Shown in pieces: positions 8,612-18,120 of a stretch of DNA of 64,000 bases. The notes beneath the pieces are model-generated. The model was not told the origin of the DNA. It was given only the letters and a program-made list of their open reading frames with translations, and ran no database searches. Each line of letters begins with the position of its first letter. The first letter of the stretch is position 1. A program made the position numbers and the translations under genes. This DNA comes from Paenibacillus alginolyticus DSM 5050 = NBRC 15375 (GTDB lineage Bacteria > Bacillota > Bacilli > Paenibacillales > NBRC-103111). The stretch lies in assembly GCF_000422905.1 (NCBI RefSeq), contig NZ_AUGY01000008.1, forward strand, positions 108,783-172,782. Reading direction: 5' to 3'.

Positions 8612-9916
8612 ATGATTAACGATAGTTCGCGGAAACGAAAATTCAAATCCCGTTCGATGGGGGTGATTGTTTTATTGACCGCAGCGGCGGTCTTGGCATC
8701 AGCCTGTTCAGCTCCAGGCGCAAAAGGGGCTGCAACGGTACAGTTAGCACCAAAGGCAATTAAAACCGATGTCATAAAGAAGCAGAAAATTAGCAATCCA
8801 ATCGAACAAGTTGCTGATGTAGCGGCAGGAACGACACTTGATGTCGTATCGAAAGCGAATGGTGAAGTTACCGAGGTACTGAAAAAACGAGGAGAGTATG
8901 TTGAGAAAGGTGAAGTCCTCTTCGTTATTGATAATAAAGATGCCTTATCTTCCAAAAGGAAAAGTGAGCTTTCTGTCAGAAGTGCTCAAGAATCCTTGCA
9001 GCAAGCAAAAGATAATAAAGTTAATAACCGGAAGGATCTGGCGGACAATGTAACTAGATCGCAAACGGCACTCAAGAATGCTGAGCAAGAATACAACAAA
9101 GTTCGTAATGAATATGATGCAGGCATTGCCGTTCAGCATCAGGTAGATCAATCCAAACAAGCGTTGGATAGCGCTAAGATGAATCTAGATGCTGCACAGT
9201 CAAAGCTTTCAGCTTTTGATAACTCCGATTCGATATCGACTATTCAAACGCAGGCAGAGTCCGCAAGTCTAGCCTTAGAAGATGCGAATCGTTCTTTAGA
9301 GAACTATCAGGTTAAGGCTCCAGGCAACGGCATTCTTACCGATTTCAACGTAGTGGTTGGGCAAACCGTAGCTGCGGCGGCAGGCAAAGTCGGGCAAGTC
9401 CAACAGATTGATCCGATCAAAATCAAAACCGAGCTTACGGAAACAAATTTCCTGCTTGTAAAAGGAAAACAAGAACTTATTTACTATAATCCGGATTCGC
9501 CTGATAAAAAAGGAACAGCTAAAATTAGCTACTTGGCACCTATTATGAGTGCTGCGACAAAAACGTACACGTTAGAGCTGGAAGTTCCCAATAGCGATCA
9601 TCAACTGCAGCCAGGCAGCCGATTCATGGTTCAGCTAACGACTGAAACGGAAGAACAAGTGGTTGCTGTTCCTTCCTTAAGCGTCATTCGTGAAGAGTCC
9701 GATACCTTCGTCTTTGTTCAGCAAGGTGATCAATATCAGAAACGGAAAGTGAAATTGGGACGCATTAACGGAGAGTATCAGGAAGTGATTGATGGAGTCA
9801 AAGACGGCGAGAAATTAGTTACTGCCGGGCAGAACACTCTGAAAGACGGACAAAAAGTAGACACTGCAAGTGCTAGCGTACAACCTCAAGCGACAACAAC
9901 TCCAGCAGCCAAATAG
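8612..9916 (+). CDS. HlyD/MFP-family efflux adaptor lipoprotein
   Basis: 434 residues. A type II signal peptide with lipobox LASAC places the mature protein on the outer face of the membrane. Then come a biotinyl-lipoyl-like half motif (TTLDVVSKANGEVTEVLKKR), a long coiled coil (about 115-225, rich in Q, K, A, E), the second lipoyl half (YQVKAPGNGILTDFNVVVGQ), a beta barrel and a membrane-proximal domain. It starts 12 nt after the RND gene, with AAGGAGG placed for the ATG, so they are one operon. Role: periplasm-side partner of the pump. Confidence 0.9.
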   Translation: MINDSSRKRKFKSRSMGVIVLLTAAAVLASACSAPGAKGAATVQLAPKAIKTDVIKKQKISNPIEQVADVAAGTTLDVVSKANGEVTEVLKKRGEYVEKGEVLFVIDNKDALSSKRKSELSVRSAQESLQQAKDNKVNNRKDLADNVTRSQTALKNAEQEYNKVRNEYDAGIAVQHQVDQSKQALDSAKMNLDAAQSKLSAFDNSDSISTIQTQAESASLALEDANRSLENYQVKAPGNGILTDFNVVVGQTVAAAAGKVGQVQQIDPIKIKTELTETNFLLVKGKQELIYYNPDSPDKKGTAKISYLAPIMSAATKTYTLELEVPNSDHQLQPGSRFMVQLTTETEEQVVAVPSLSVIREESDTFVFVQQGDQYQKRKVKLGRINGEYQEVIDGVKDGEKLVTAGQNTLKDGQKVDTASASVQPQATTTPAAK

Positions 9917-9952
9917 ACATCAGCGAAACTTCACAATAAGGAGAGTACTTAC

Positions 9953-11665
9953 ATGAAAAACAAACCATGGAAATATAGTCTAACAGCTATCATGCTTGGA
10001 GCAATGATCGTTCAAGGAGGCACGGCCGTATGGGCGGCCGACCTGGCGGCGCCAAGTGTCTCTGCACCAACTGTCAATTATGGATTGACACCTGATATAC
10101 GTGCCGCGATTAAGAGTGCAGCCGTGACGCCAACCGCGTCAGGTTCACAACTTGCGGTTACGGTTCGCTTATATAACGGAGGTGCCGTGCAGAACAGAGT
10201 TCCCGAACACGAGCTTCGTGTTCAAACCGCTAGCGGCGTTTCATATACATTGAAACCAAGTGCGGGCAATAAAGAAGCTCTGCAGCCTAAAGAAATTGGC
10301 GAGCTCGTGTACATGACTTCCGTTGATAGCAAGGAAATTGGTCAAATTGAGCAATTATCCTTCGTCAATGTGGATATCTACTCCTATCCAAAGGTGGAAA
10401 CTACACTGCTCGCAATGCCAACGAAAACCGTGTGGTATGGCGGTACGGGAAACACTGCTCTGCAGAACCTCGAAAACTTAGCATGGGGTCAGGCATTCAC
10501 CATTCCTGGGGTTAACTCAGGGCTGACGTATTCACCCGTCGAAGTTTCTATGCAAAATACGGCGTCAGGCCGCGTGGCTGTTGTGACGGTATTAGCTAAT
10601 AATCCCGGAGCGGGGCGGGAAACCGTTCCTGCTTTCCGAATAGACGCACAGTCCGAGCTGAAGAGCTATGAAGGCAAACGTTCCGAAGTGGACCCGGTGA
10701 CCTTGGAAGCAGGCGAAAAGAAATACATTCATTTCGCGATTCCCGTGGAAAATGGTGTGAGTTTGTCTAATCTTCTCGTTTTATCGACGGATACGTTTGT
10801 ACCCAAAGGTGGAGGTCAAGCCACCACGGTAGCAACAGGCAAACTAGCTATTGCATGGCCGAAAGAGCAAGGGAATTCGGCTGCAGCGCCTTACACAATT
10901 GGTCAACCGATCGCATTTGATGCTTTGACCAAAGTTGTTGATAAGTCAACAGAAGTGTCGCTGATGGAGCTTCATCTGCATGAGAATCCAGGTGAAGGCT
11001 ATCAAACAGCGGTTGCTAAGTTCAAATTAACGAATACGAGTACAACGCCTACAGCTACTCCTGCTTTTCTATCGGAATTGGTCAACGCACAGGGTGTTAC
11101 TTATCAAGGTTCCCGTCAAACGAATGTAACGACGATGCTAAACCCTGGATTAAGTTACGTGGTTAGCTACTCATACATTGTGCCGCAAACCGAAGATAGC
11201 ACAAGCTTCTCGTTAAAGCTGCTTGATTCCGTTGCTGCAGCACCTTTCACAACAACGATTGCAGCTCTGCAAACGGATGTACAGAAGGGAGAAACAGATT
11301 CTACGATATCCTTGTATCCGTTTGATCTGAAGTTCAATGATGTGTCAGTGACCACTCAGACGACTGCTCAATTGATGTATACGTACAAGTTCCGACTTGA
11401 TCTCGACATTAAACAGAAAGAAAATGTCGTGGTTGATAACAATTTCTCGAAATTGAAATTTGAAATTGTGGATAGCGCCGGACGTGTTGTCGGTTCTAAG
11501 GACGCTTCTTTCACAGGTGTTAATAAACTAATCAGCGGGAAACAGATGCTGGACGCCACGAATATTACAACCGATCAATTCAGCTATCCTTTCACTGTTA
11601 ACGTGTATGAAACAATCGAAACGCCAAATGGAACGGCTAAGCGCTTGTTGAAAGTAATCAAATAA
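9953..11665 (+). CDS. Secreted protein of unknown function, third gene of the RND operon
   Basis: 570 residues with a Sec signal peptide (hydrophobic 13-28, cleavage about AVWA|AD). The rest is beta-rich with repeated blocks of strand-like sequence (for example VSVQLRVYNGG-type alternation and several LSNLLVLSTD-like segments) and no enzyme motif that I recognise. It follows the adaptor gene by 36 nt with an AAGGAGAG site and ends at a terminator, so it is co-transcribed with the pump. An accessory extracellular factor for the efflux system is an inference from position only. Confidence 0.7.
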   Translation: MKNKPWKYSLTAIMLGAMIVQGGTAVWAADLAAPSVSAPTVNYGLTPDIRAAIKSAAVTPTASGSQLAVTVRLYNGGAVQNRVPEHELRVQTASGVSYTLKPSAGNKEALQPKEIGELVYMTSVDSKEIGQIEQLSFVNVDIYSYPKVETTLLAMPTKTVWYGGTGNTALQNLENLAWGQAFTIPGVNSGLTYSPVEVSMQNTASGRVAVVTVLANNPGAGRETVPAFRIDAQSELKSYEGKRSEVDPVTLEAGEKKYIHFAIPVENGVSLSNLLVLSTDTFVPKGGGQATTVATGKLAIAWPKEQGNSAAAPYTIGQPIAFDALTKVVDKSTEVSLMELHLHENPGEGYQTAVAKFKLTNTSTTPTATPAFLSELVNAQGVTYQGSRQTNVTTMLNPGLSYVVSYSYIVPQTEDSTSFSLKLLDSVAAAPFTTTIAALQTDVQKGETDSTISLYPFDLKFNDVSVTTQTTAQLMYTYKFRLDLDIKQKENVVVDNNFSKLKFEIVDSAGRVVGSKDASFTGVNKLISGKQMLDATNITTDQFSYPFTVNVYETIETPNGTAKRLLKVIK

Positions 11666-11680
11666 GGGCCAGTTGAACGA

Positions 11681-11722
11681 AAAAAGAGAAGGCAAGGTTA
11701 TTCTTGCTTTCTCTTTTTTACG
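11681..11722. terminator. Terminator between the RND operon and the AraC gene
   Basis: AGAGAAGGCAAG pairs with CTTGCTTTCTCT around a short loop, followed by T6. A-rich sequence on the other side allows it to work for the convergent AraC gene as well. Confidence 0.8.
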
Positions 11723-11737
11723 TTTTCTTTCGAATCG

Positions 11738-12637
11738 CTAAAGACGAGCTTTAACGGACCTGGCATAGTCGGAAGGCGGCATGCCAACCGTTTTCTTGAA
11801 ATCTCTTGAGAAATAGTGAATGCTGGCGTACCCCAACATAGCTGCAATCTCTGTAAAATTATATCGGCCATCTCTAATATAAGTTTTGGCTTGTTCAATT
11901 TTGAGAGATTTGAAAGCTTCCAAAACGCCTGTCTGCATCTGGGATTGGAACAGCTCCTTCAATCGGCTTTTGCCCAAGTGAAACGTTTGGCATAAATGGT
12001 CTTGGGTAAAAGACTGTGAAAGATTGGCTTTCAAATAGTCCATGATTTGCTGAACAATTCGTTGTTCGGCTTTTTCTTTTTGAAGGGATGATTGTTTGTT
12101 TTTCATCGAATCTTGCGTGGAAGCTTGCGCTTGATTCCGAATGAGTGTGATTAACAAAAGCTCTAAGTAGGATTTGATCATTTGTTCGCTGGCAAAAGGC
12201 GCATGCGGATTTCTTTCCAAGTGATGAACGGTTGGTTTATCAAAAGGGGGCAGGAACGCCTGAAACCCTTCTTGGATAATGAGGGATAGGATATTTCTTT
12301 CCCGGTCTCCTAAAGACAGAATCTTTTTCTCGAAAATAGTCATAGCTGGAGACGTGCATTCGAAGCAGATGACGATAAGGTTTGGCGGTGTATGCTCGTG
12401 CTTCACGCTAACCGTATGGAATTCCTCGGGTTTGTGAAAGATCATATTTCCTTGATGAAGGGTATGAATGTGATCATCGGCTCGAACTTCAACTTCCCCT
12501 TTGTCCACGTAGAGGATTTCCCAGAAGTCATGCTGTTCTCCGTCAAATACAAATCCTTTGGCATACTCAAAATAATGAAAGGAATAGAGGGTTTGTATGG
12601 TAAGTGATTCCTGTAGTTGTATACTTGGGAAATCCAT
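11738..12637 (-). CDS. AraC-family transcriptional regulator
   Basis: 299 residues. An N-terminal cupin-like sensing part (about 15-110, with GEVEVRADDHIHTLHQGNMIF) is followed by two C-terminal helix-turn-helix units (about 200-295), the second with the signature YNFTEIAAMLGYASIHYFSRDFKKTVGMPP. It is divergent from the isomerase/oxidoreductase pair that begins 170 bp away, which makes it their probable sugar-responsive activator. The inducer is unknown. Confidence 0.88.
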   Translation of the reverse strand: MDFPSIQLQESLTIQTLYSFHYFEYAKGFVFDGEQHDFWEILYVDKGEVEVRADDHIHTLHQGNMIFHKPEEFHTVSVKHEHTPPNLIVICFECTSPAMTIFEKKILSLGDRERNILSLIIQEGFQAFLPPFDKPTVHHLERNPHAPFASEQMIKSYLELLLITLIRNQAQASTQDSMKNKQSSLQKEKAEQRIVQQIMDYLKANLSQSFTQDHLCQTFHLGKSRLKELFQSQMQTGVLEAFKSLKIEQAKTYIRDGRYNFTEIAAMLGYASIHYFSRDFKKTVGMPPSDYARSVKARL

Positions 12638-12809
12638 GCTGCTCGTCCTCTCTCAGGGTGGATCTTGTTCCAATCTCCAATTTAATTCTCCATTTTAATC
12701 TCATTTTACCATATCCGTTTTTGCAAAAGTGCAAATAAATCGGCTTTTTGGATAAATCTTATCGAACGTAGCTCTTTTATAATATAGGGAAGAGACGGAG
12801 GAGATAACA

Positions 12810-13652
12810 ATGAAAAAAGGGATCAATATTTGGTCATTCCCAGGCTCCATGAAGGTAGAACAATGCATATCTGTTGCCAAGAAAGCCGGATTCGACGGCA
12901 TTGAGCTGGTGCTAAATGAGACTGGCCAACTAAGCTTGGAGAGTCCTGAAAGCGAAATCAAGGAATACCGTAAGATTGCGGATGATCAGGGCATTGCGCT
13001 TTCGAGTTTAGCCAGTGGACTATACTGGACATATTCTTTAACAAGTGGACATGCACAAACGCGTCTAAAAGCGAAAGATATCGTCAAGAAACAATTGGAG
13101 AACGCTGCTATTTTAGGTGTAGATACGATATTGGTTGTGCCAGGTGCTGTTGGCGTTGATTTCATTCCGGATTCGGAAGTGGTTCCGTATGACCAAGCCT
13201 ATGACTACGCATTGGAAGCCTTTAATGAGCTTTCCGCTGTTGCCCAATCATTGAAGGTTTCCATTGGTATAGAAAATGTATGGAACAAATTTTTACTATC
13301 GCCGCTTGAAATGAGAGACTTTATCGATAAAATCAATTCGCCATATGTGGGCGCTTACTTTGACGTAGGGAATGTCTTATATGCCGGTTATCCAGAGCAT
13401 TGGATTTCCATTTTAAATAAACGAATCAAAAAAGTGCATTTCAAAGATTACCGCCGTGCCGCAGGAGGTTTGCATGGTTTTGTTGACCTGCTAGCCGGTG
13501 ATGTCAATTATCCAGAGGTTATGAAAGCCCTTCAAGCAATCGGGTATGACGATTATGTCATTGCCGAAATGATTCCAGGTTATACGCATCATGGCGAACA
13601 GATTATTTATAATACATCGGGTGCTATGGACGCCATCCTAGGGAGGAAGTAA
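12810..13652 (+). CDS. Sugar phosphate isomerase/epimerase family (xylose-isomerase-like TIM barrel)
   Basis: 280 residues. AP-endonuclease-2/IolE-type barrel: GINIWSFPGSM at the start, AGFDGIELVL, metal ligands within IGIENVWN (E), GAYFDVGNV (D), KKVHFKDYR (H) and the final YVIAEM (E). ATG after GGAGGAG. The next gene starts 5 nt after the stop codon, so the two form an operon, divergent from the AraC gene. Likely isomerises or epimerises a keto-sugar or inositol derivative; the exact substrate cannot be told. Confidence 0.85.
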   Translation: MKKGINIWSFPGSMKVEQCISVAKKAGFDGIELVLNETGQLSLESPESEIKEYRKIADDQGIALSSLASGLYWTYSLTSGHAQTRLKAKDIVKKQLENAAILGVDTILVVPGAVGVDFIPDSEVVPYDQAYDYALEAFNELSAVAQSLKVSIGIENVWNKFLLSPLEMRDFIDKINSPYVGAYFDVGNVLYAGYPEHWISILNKRIKKVHFKDYRRAAGGLHGFVDLLAGDVNYPEVMKALQAIGYDDYVIAEMIPGYTHHGEQIIYNTSGAMDAILGRK

Positions 13653-13657
13653 TCAAC

Positions 13658-14677
13658 ATGCTAAGAATCGGGTTAATTGGGTTAGGGTTTATGGGCAGGA
13701 CTCATCTGGAGAATTACGTTCGCTTGGAGTCCGAAGGAGTTCCTATTCAAGTTGTAGCTTTGTGCGATATTGACAATGAGAAGCTCGAAGGCCGCGCGGC
13801 TGCAGGCAACATCGATACGGGTTCATCCGGCATTGACTTCGGCCGCTACAATAAATATACAAGTGTGACCGAAATGCTTGAGAAGGAACAGCTTGATTAC
13901 GTGGATCTTGCACTTCCTACTTTTCTACACCGTGACATAGCGGTTCAATGTTTGAATCAAGGTCTTCATGTTTTGTGTGAAAAACCGATGGCGCTGAATG
14001 CTGCGGAATGCAATGATATGATTCAGGCAGCCGAGGCGAATGGCAAGCAGCTGATGATAGGTCAATGCTTGAGATTCTGGCCAGCTTATGTATACCTGAA
14101 GCAGGTTGTTGAGGAGAAAACGTTTGGAAATGCACTAGGTGGTTATTTCTACCGCGGGGGAGCAACTCCGACTTGGGGACCATGGCTTACACAGAAGGAG
14201 AAAAGCGGCGGAGCACTCCTAGATATGCACGTTCATGATATTGACATGATACATTGGTTGTTCGGGAAGCCTGAATCCGTATCATGTTTGGCACGGAATG
14301 TCGTTCCCGGCAGTGGATATGATGTGGTTTCTGCGAACTATCTGTATGAAGATGGCAAAGTCATCAATGCGCAAGCAGATTGGACGCTTGAAGGAGATTA
14401 CGGCTTCGATATGCAGTTCCGAGTTAATTTTGAAAAAGGCAATGTCGTTTTCAAAGATAATTCCCTACAAGTCAATGTGAACGATGGAAAAGGCTTCAGT
14501 CCTGAACTATCGGCGGAAATGGGCTACTATAACGAACTTAAATATTTTATTGAGACGCTGCTTTCAGGTGAAAATATTTCAATTGCGACTCCAACCAGTA
14601 CGATGGGCAGCATTGAAATTGCTGAGGCTGAAATCGAATCTGCGGACAACCGTGGAGCATGGGTTAAGGTGAAGTAG
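13658..14677 (+). CDS. Gfo/Idh/MocA-family NAD(P)-dependent oxidoreductase
   Basis: 339 residues. The Rossmann fold opens with IGLIGLGFMGRTH; the conserved CEKPMALN loop carries the catalytic-site lysine; GGALLDMHVHDIDMIHWLFG supplies the usual D..H segment of the C-terminal alpha/beta domain. Start ATG after GGGAGG. It sits behind the isomerase gene in one operon, a pairing typical for inositol or rare-sugar breakdown, where the dehydrogenase makes a keto intermediate for the isomerase. Ends before a strong bidirectional terminator. Confidence 0.88.
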   Translation: MLRIGLIGLGFMGRTHLENYVRLESEGVPIQVVALCDIDNEKLEGRAAAGNIDTGSSGIDFGRYNKYTSVTEMLEKEQLDYVDLALPTFLHRDIAVQCLNQGLHVLCEKPMALNAAECNDMIQAAEANGKQLMIGQCLRFWPAYVYLKQVVEEKTFGNALGGYFYRGGATPTWGPWLTQKEKSGGALLDMHVHDIDMIHWLFGKPESVSCLARNVVPGSGYDVVSANYLYEDGKVINAQADWTLEGDYGFDMQFRVNFEKGNVVFKDNSLQVNVNDGKGFSPELSAEMGYYNELKYFIETLLSGENISIATPTSTMGSIEIAEAEIESADNRGAWVKVK

Positions 14678-14690
14678 CTTGCAGTGTAGA

Positions 14691-14728
14691 AAAAACCTTG
14701 GAAATCGGAGCCGATTTCCAAGGTTTTT
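14691..14728. terminator. Bidirectional terminator
   Basis: An almost perfect stem of about 17 bp (AAAAACCTTGGAAATCGG at 14691-14708 with its complement at 14711-14728), flanked by A and T runs, serves the oxidoreductase gene and the small minus-strand gene facing it. Confidence 0.92.
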
Positions 14729-14737
14729 TTCTAGCTT

Positions 14738-14854
14738 TTATTTGCCAGCATGTTTATTTGCATCATCAATGCCGTTGTTACTGTTGTTTTTATTCTTGTT
14801 GCTGTTTTTACCTTTGTTTTGTGGATTGTTTTGACTTTTTTGTTGGTTCGACAT
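14738..14854 (-). CDS. Small Asn/Lys-rich protein, 38 residues
   Basis: A short frame with ATG at 14852-14854, 9 nt after AAAGGA, ending just before a strong terminator. The product is hydrophilic and very rich in Asn, Lys and Gln (begins MSNQQKSQNNPQNKGK, ends DDANKHAGK), with no hydrophobic segment. Small spore-core proteins of Bacillus have similar size and composition, but I cannot assign it to a named family. The ribosome site and the dedicated terminator support a real gene. Confidence 0.6.
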   Translation of the reverse strand: MSNQQKSQNNPQNKGKNSNKNKNNSNNGIDDANKHAGK

Positions 14855-15018
14855 TAGCCCACGTCCTTTGGTTGTATTTTAAAACCTTCATTATTGTGAG
14901 CAGTCCAACGCTTCTTATTCATTGATTTCAAGATGGGAGTAAGTAGCATTTGACTGCAATCGCTTACGTATCCTACACTAAAATCATTTGAAATGAGAAA
15001 GTGTAGGGATCGAAGGAC

Positions 15019-16386
15019 ATGGAATCGATAGCATCTTGGAAAAAGCTTGGACTATTCGCGGTCACATGGCCGATATTCGTTGACTCCGTGCTGCGGATGA
15101 TGCTGGGAACGGCAGATGTGTTTATGCTCAGTCTGATCTCGGATAAAGTGACTGGAGCCGTTGGCTTAGCCAATGAAATCATCGTTTTCTGCATTCTGAT
15201 GTTTGGCTTCGTTGGGATTGGAACGAGTGTTGCAGTCGCGCAAAATCTTGGCGCTGGCAGGGCGAATGAAGCGAGCCGCATTTCAGCTCTCGCGATTACG
15301 ATAAATTTGATTTTTGGAATTTTGATTAGTATTGTGTTAGTTGCCTTTGGTGAGCCGCTGATGCGGCTAATGAATTTGGCGCCCGAGCAGGTACTGATCG
15401 CCAAAAGATATTTAAATATCATTGGCGCTTTTATATGGATTGAGGCGTTATCCTATGCCATCTCATCTGTGCTTCGCTCCAATGGTCAGACTAGAGACGT
15501 CATGTTTGTTACGTTGGGTGTGAACCTGATCCATGTAGCAGGCAACAGCCTTCTTATCTTTGGAAACCTTGGTTTTCCCGAATGGGGAGTAACTGGTGCC
15601 GCGGTATCCACGGTATTAAGCCGCCTTATTGGGCTTATTGTTCTGATTGTCATCTTATATCGCCGTATTCCCGTACCGATTCGTTTGAAGGACTATGTCA
15701 CATTCGATAGACGTATTGTGAAGCAAATCTTGAGTATTGGCATCCCATCAGCCGGCGAGCACTTGTCATGGCAGTCTCAACATATGATGATTGTCAGTTT
15801 TATAAATATCATCGGTCAAGCGGCTTTGAGTACGCATATCTACTTGATGAATATCACCAACTATTTCATGGCGCTAGCTATGGCAATTGGAATGGGGACG
15901 GAAATCATTGTAGGTCATATGGTGGGTGCTGGGGCATTCAAGGCTGCCTATCATAAATTAATTCGAAGCTTGCGAATTAGTCTTCTAGTGACCTTTGTCG
16001 TTGTGGGAATTGCTTCTATTTTCCGCAAGGATCTGATAGGACTTTTCACCGACAATCCAGAAATTATTGCGATGGGTTCCAGCATTTTAATACTCTCTGT
16101 TATTTTAGAGCCTGGCCGGACATTCAATCTAGTTGTCATTAACTCCCTTCGGGCTGCTGGAGATGCTAGATTCCCCGTCTTAATGGGGATTCTATCCATG
16201 TGGGGGATCGCAGTGCCGCTTGCATATTGGCTTGGCATTGTCATGAAAATGGGTCTGCTAGGCGTTTGGGTAGCATTTGCGGCGGATGAATGGGTTAGAG
16301 GTCTACTCATGTATCTACGGTGGAAGAGCCGTGTATGGCAAAGTAAGGCCCTCGTGAAGCCAACTGTAGGAACAGTCGCCAAATAA
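15019..16386 (+). CDS. MATE-family multidrug/Na+ or H+ antiporter
   Basis: 455 residues with about 12 membrane helices in two homologous halves. The N-terminal half opens with IASWKKLGLFAVTWPIF and contains the family's MLGTADVFMLS segment; the second half opens with RIVKQILSIGIPSAGEH. ATG after GAAGGA. The TipAS-type regulator gene lies convergently just downstream, an arrangement compatible with drug-induced efflux, though control of this gene is not shown. Followed by its own terminator. Confidence 0.88.
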   Translation: MESIASWKKLGLFAVTWPIFVDSVLRMMLGTADVFMLSLISDKVTGAVGLANEIIVFCILMFGFVGIGTSVAVAQNLGAGRANEASRISALAITINLIFGILISIVLVAFGEPLMRLMNLAPEQVLIAKRYLNIIGAFIWIEALSYAISSVLRSNGQTRDVMFVTLGVNLIHVAGNSLLIFGNLGFPEWGVTGAAVSTVLSRLIGLIVLIVILYRRIPVPIRLKDYVTFDRRIVKQILSIGIPSAGEHLSWQSQHMMIVSFINIIGQAALSTHIYLMNITNYFMALAMAIGMGTEIIVGHMVGAGAFKAAYHKLIRSLRISLLVTFVVVGIASIFRKDLIGLFTDNPEIIAMGSSILILSVILEPGRTFNLVVINSLRAAGDARFPVLMGILSMWGIAVPLAYWLGIVMKMGLLGVWVAFAADEWVRGLLMYLRWKSRVWQSKALVKPTVGTVAK

Positions 16387-16402
16387 GAATGCAATAGAAT
16401 GC

Positions 16403-16440
16403 AAAGAAGCACAGGACCCTTAAGGGTTCTGTGCTTCTTT
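16403..16440. terminator. Terminator after the MATE gene
   Basis: AAAGAAGCACAG pairs with CTGTGCTTCTTT, with GACCC/GGGTT inside; the T run follows within the right arm. Confidence 0.85.
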
Positions 16441-16566
16441 AGATAGAGTAGTGACATGGGCGTAGCAGCTGGCGACTGGTACAATCCTAGTATATTCAGT
16501 TTCTTGTAAAAGAATTGGATGTTTAACTGATATAGTAGAAATAATGCTAGTGTCCCATTCCAAAGA

Positions 16567-17331
16567 TTATTTCTTGAAACCTGTATAAATGTAGATGGCA
16601 TCTCTCAGAAACTCGGCCGTACCGGGCTGTTTTTCATCATAGTAAGCCTTAAACCGTTCGTCATCCACATACATTTGGGCTAGACCAGCATGCGCTTCTT
16701 TACTATATTCGTTCCAATAATAGCTTAGCCACTGCTTATGCAAACCCGCGGCGGCTTGAGCCAGATCACTGGAAGGATCCCCATGTTTGAAAGCTTCCGC
16801 CAATGCAGCAATGACTTCACTCTCCAATCGTGTTACCTCGTCATGCTGTTTTTGTGTCATGTTTTTGATTTTTTGGTTGGACTTATCTACGGTATCATCG
16901 GCATACTTCTCGCGGACTTCTTTCCCGTATTTATCCTCGTTATCATCGATCATCTTTTGCTTGAAGCCTTCAAATTTCTCGCTATCTGTCATGGTTATTC
17001 TCCCTTCGGTAAAAGCAATTGTTTTTTCAACATTTGCAATCAGGACATCTAATTGTTTTCTTTTGTCAAGGAGTTGTTCATGGTGTTCTTTCAGGGCAAT
17101 GGCTCCATTAAAGGAAGGGGCAGTCACAATTTCTTTAATACTATCCAGACTGACGCCTAGTTCTCTGTAGAACAGAATTTGTTGTAATCTGTCCACTTCC
17201 GCTTGACCATAGATTCGGTATCCAGACGAATTGATTCTTGCCGGCTTAAGAAGGTCAATTTCATCATAATATCGAAGCGTTCTGGTGCTGACCCCGGCCA
17301 ATTTACCCAGATGCTGCACGGTGTATTCCAT
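16567..17331 (-). CDS. MerR-family regulator with TipAS antibiotic-binding domain (Mta/TipA-like)
   Basis: 254 residues. The N-terminal MerR winged helix (YTVQHLGKLAGVSTRTLRYYDEIDLL, then GYRIY and ELGVSLDSIKEI), a coiled coil at about 80-110, and a C-terminal TipAS domain (about 120-250, with GLAQMYVDDERFKAYYD). This matches Bacillus Mta and Streptomyces TipA, which sense thiopeptide-like drugs and activate efflux genes. The convergent MATE pump and the divergent LysE exporter are candidate targets by position. Confidence 0.88.
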   Translation of the reverse strand: MEYTVQHLGKLAGVSTRTLRYYDEIDLLKPARINSSGYRIYGQAEVDRLQQILFYRELGVSLDSIKEIVTAPSFNGAIALKEHHEQLLDKRKQLDVLIANVEKTIAFTEGRITMTDSEKFEGFKQKMIDDNEDKYGKEVREKYADDTVDKSNQKIKNMTQKQHDEVTRLESEVIAALAEAFKHGDPSSDLAQAAAGLHKQWLSYYWNEYSKEAHAGLAQMYVDDERFKAYYDEKQPGTAEFLRDAIYIYTGFKK

Positions 17332-17491
17332 CTGTTCACCTCCTGACTACATAACTGTACAGCTTTACGTAGCGTGAATGTCAAATGCTTTTTTGAAATT
17401 TATTTTTGCTGGTAATACAAGCCATATTCTAGGAATAGGATGATACAGGCCTTGAAGCATGTACATACAAACCAATGAATGGGTGAGGAAA

Positions 17492-18118
17492 ATGTATACG
17501 ATTCTTAGTTTTTTTCTCTTGGGATTATCGTTGTCGGCACCTATTGGTCCCATAAATGCAGCCATGCTCGACAAAGGGATTAAGCAAGGTTTTCTTCATG
17601 CTTGGGTAGTAGGAATTGGAGCGATGATTGCTGATGCGCTGTTAATGATTCTGATTTATTTTGGACTTGTTCATTTTCTGACAACACCTTTTATGAAAAC
17701 GTTCCTCTGGTTATTTGGTTGTTTCATTTTGCTCTACTCGGGTATCGAAAGTTTGATTGGTGCAAGGAAAATAAAGGGAGAGGGTTATAGGAACGTAGAG
17801 AAGCTAACGAAATCGGTTTTCTCCGGTTTTATCATGGCTATTACGAGTCCTTTATCCATCCTCTTTTGGCTTGGTATCTATGGGTCGGTTTTAGCAGAAA
17901 TGATCGCGGAATTCGATAGAAATCATGTATTATTATATACGGGGGCGATGTTCTCAGGGATTTGTTTGTGGGATGCTTTTATGGCGTCGTTAGCCAGTAC
18001 ATTTCGAAGATTTCTCACTTCACGCTCACTTATTATCATATCCATCGCATCAGGCTTATCCCTGATCGTCTTTGGGTTGCATTTTGGGATAAAAGCCTTC
18101 GAGGCCCTCTTTGGATAA
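17492..18118 (+). CDS. LysE-family amino-acid exporter/translocator
   Basis: 208 residues with six membrane helices. The start has the family pattern FFLLGLSLSAPIGPINAAML; MAITSPLSILFWLGIYG is the conserved middle segment. I chose the ATG at 17492, a few nt after GGTGAGG; an in-frame ATG at 17459 would add an unusual hydrophilic tail. Its stop is 2 nt from the stop of the convergent permease gene, with no terminator between them. Confidence 0.85.
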   Translation: MYTILSFFLLGLSLSAPIGPINAAMLDKGIKQGFLHAWVVGIGAMIADALLMILIYFGLVHFLTTPFMKTFLWLFGCFILLYSGIESLIGARKIKGEGYRNVEKLTKSVFSGFIMAITSPLSILFWLGIYGSVLAEMIAEFDRNHVLLYTGAMFSGICLWDAFMASLASTFRRFLTSRSLIIISIASGLSLIVFGLHFGIKAFEALFG

Positions 18119-18120
18119 CG

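Noticed and set aside
8080..8955. 291-codon minus-strand frame under the RND/adaptor genes
   Set aside because: It lies fully opposite two well-supported genes and has no recognisable domain.
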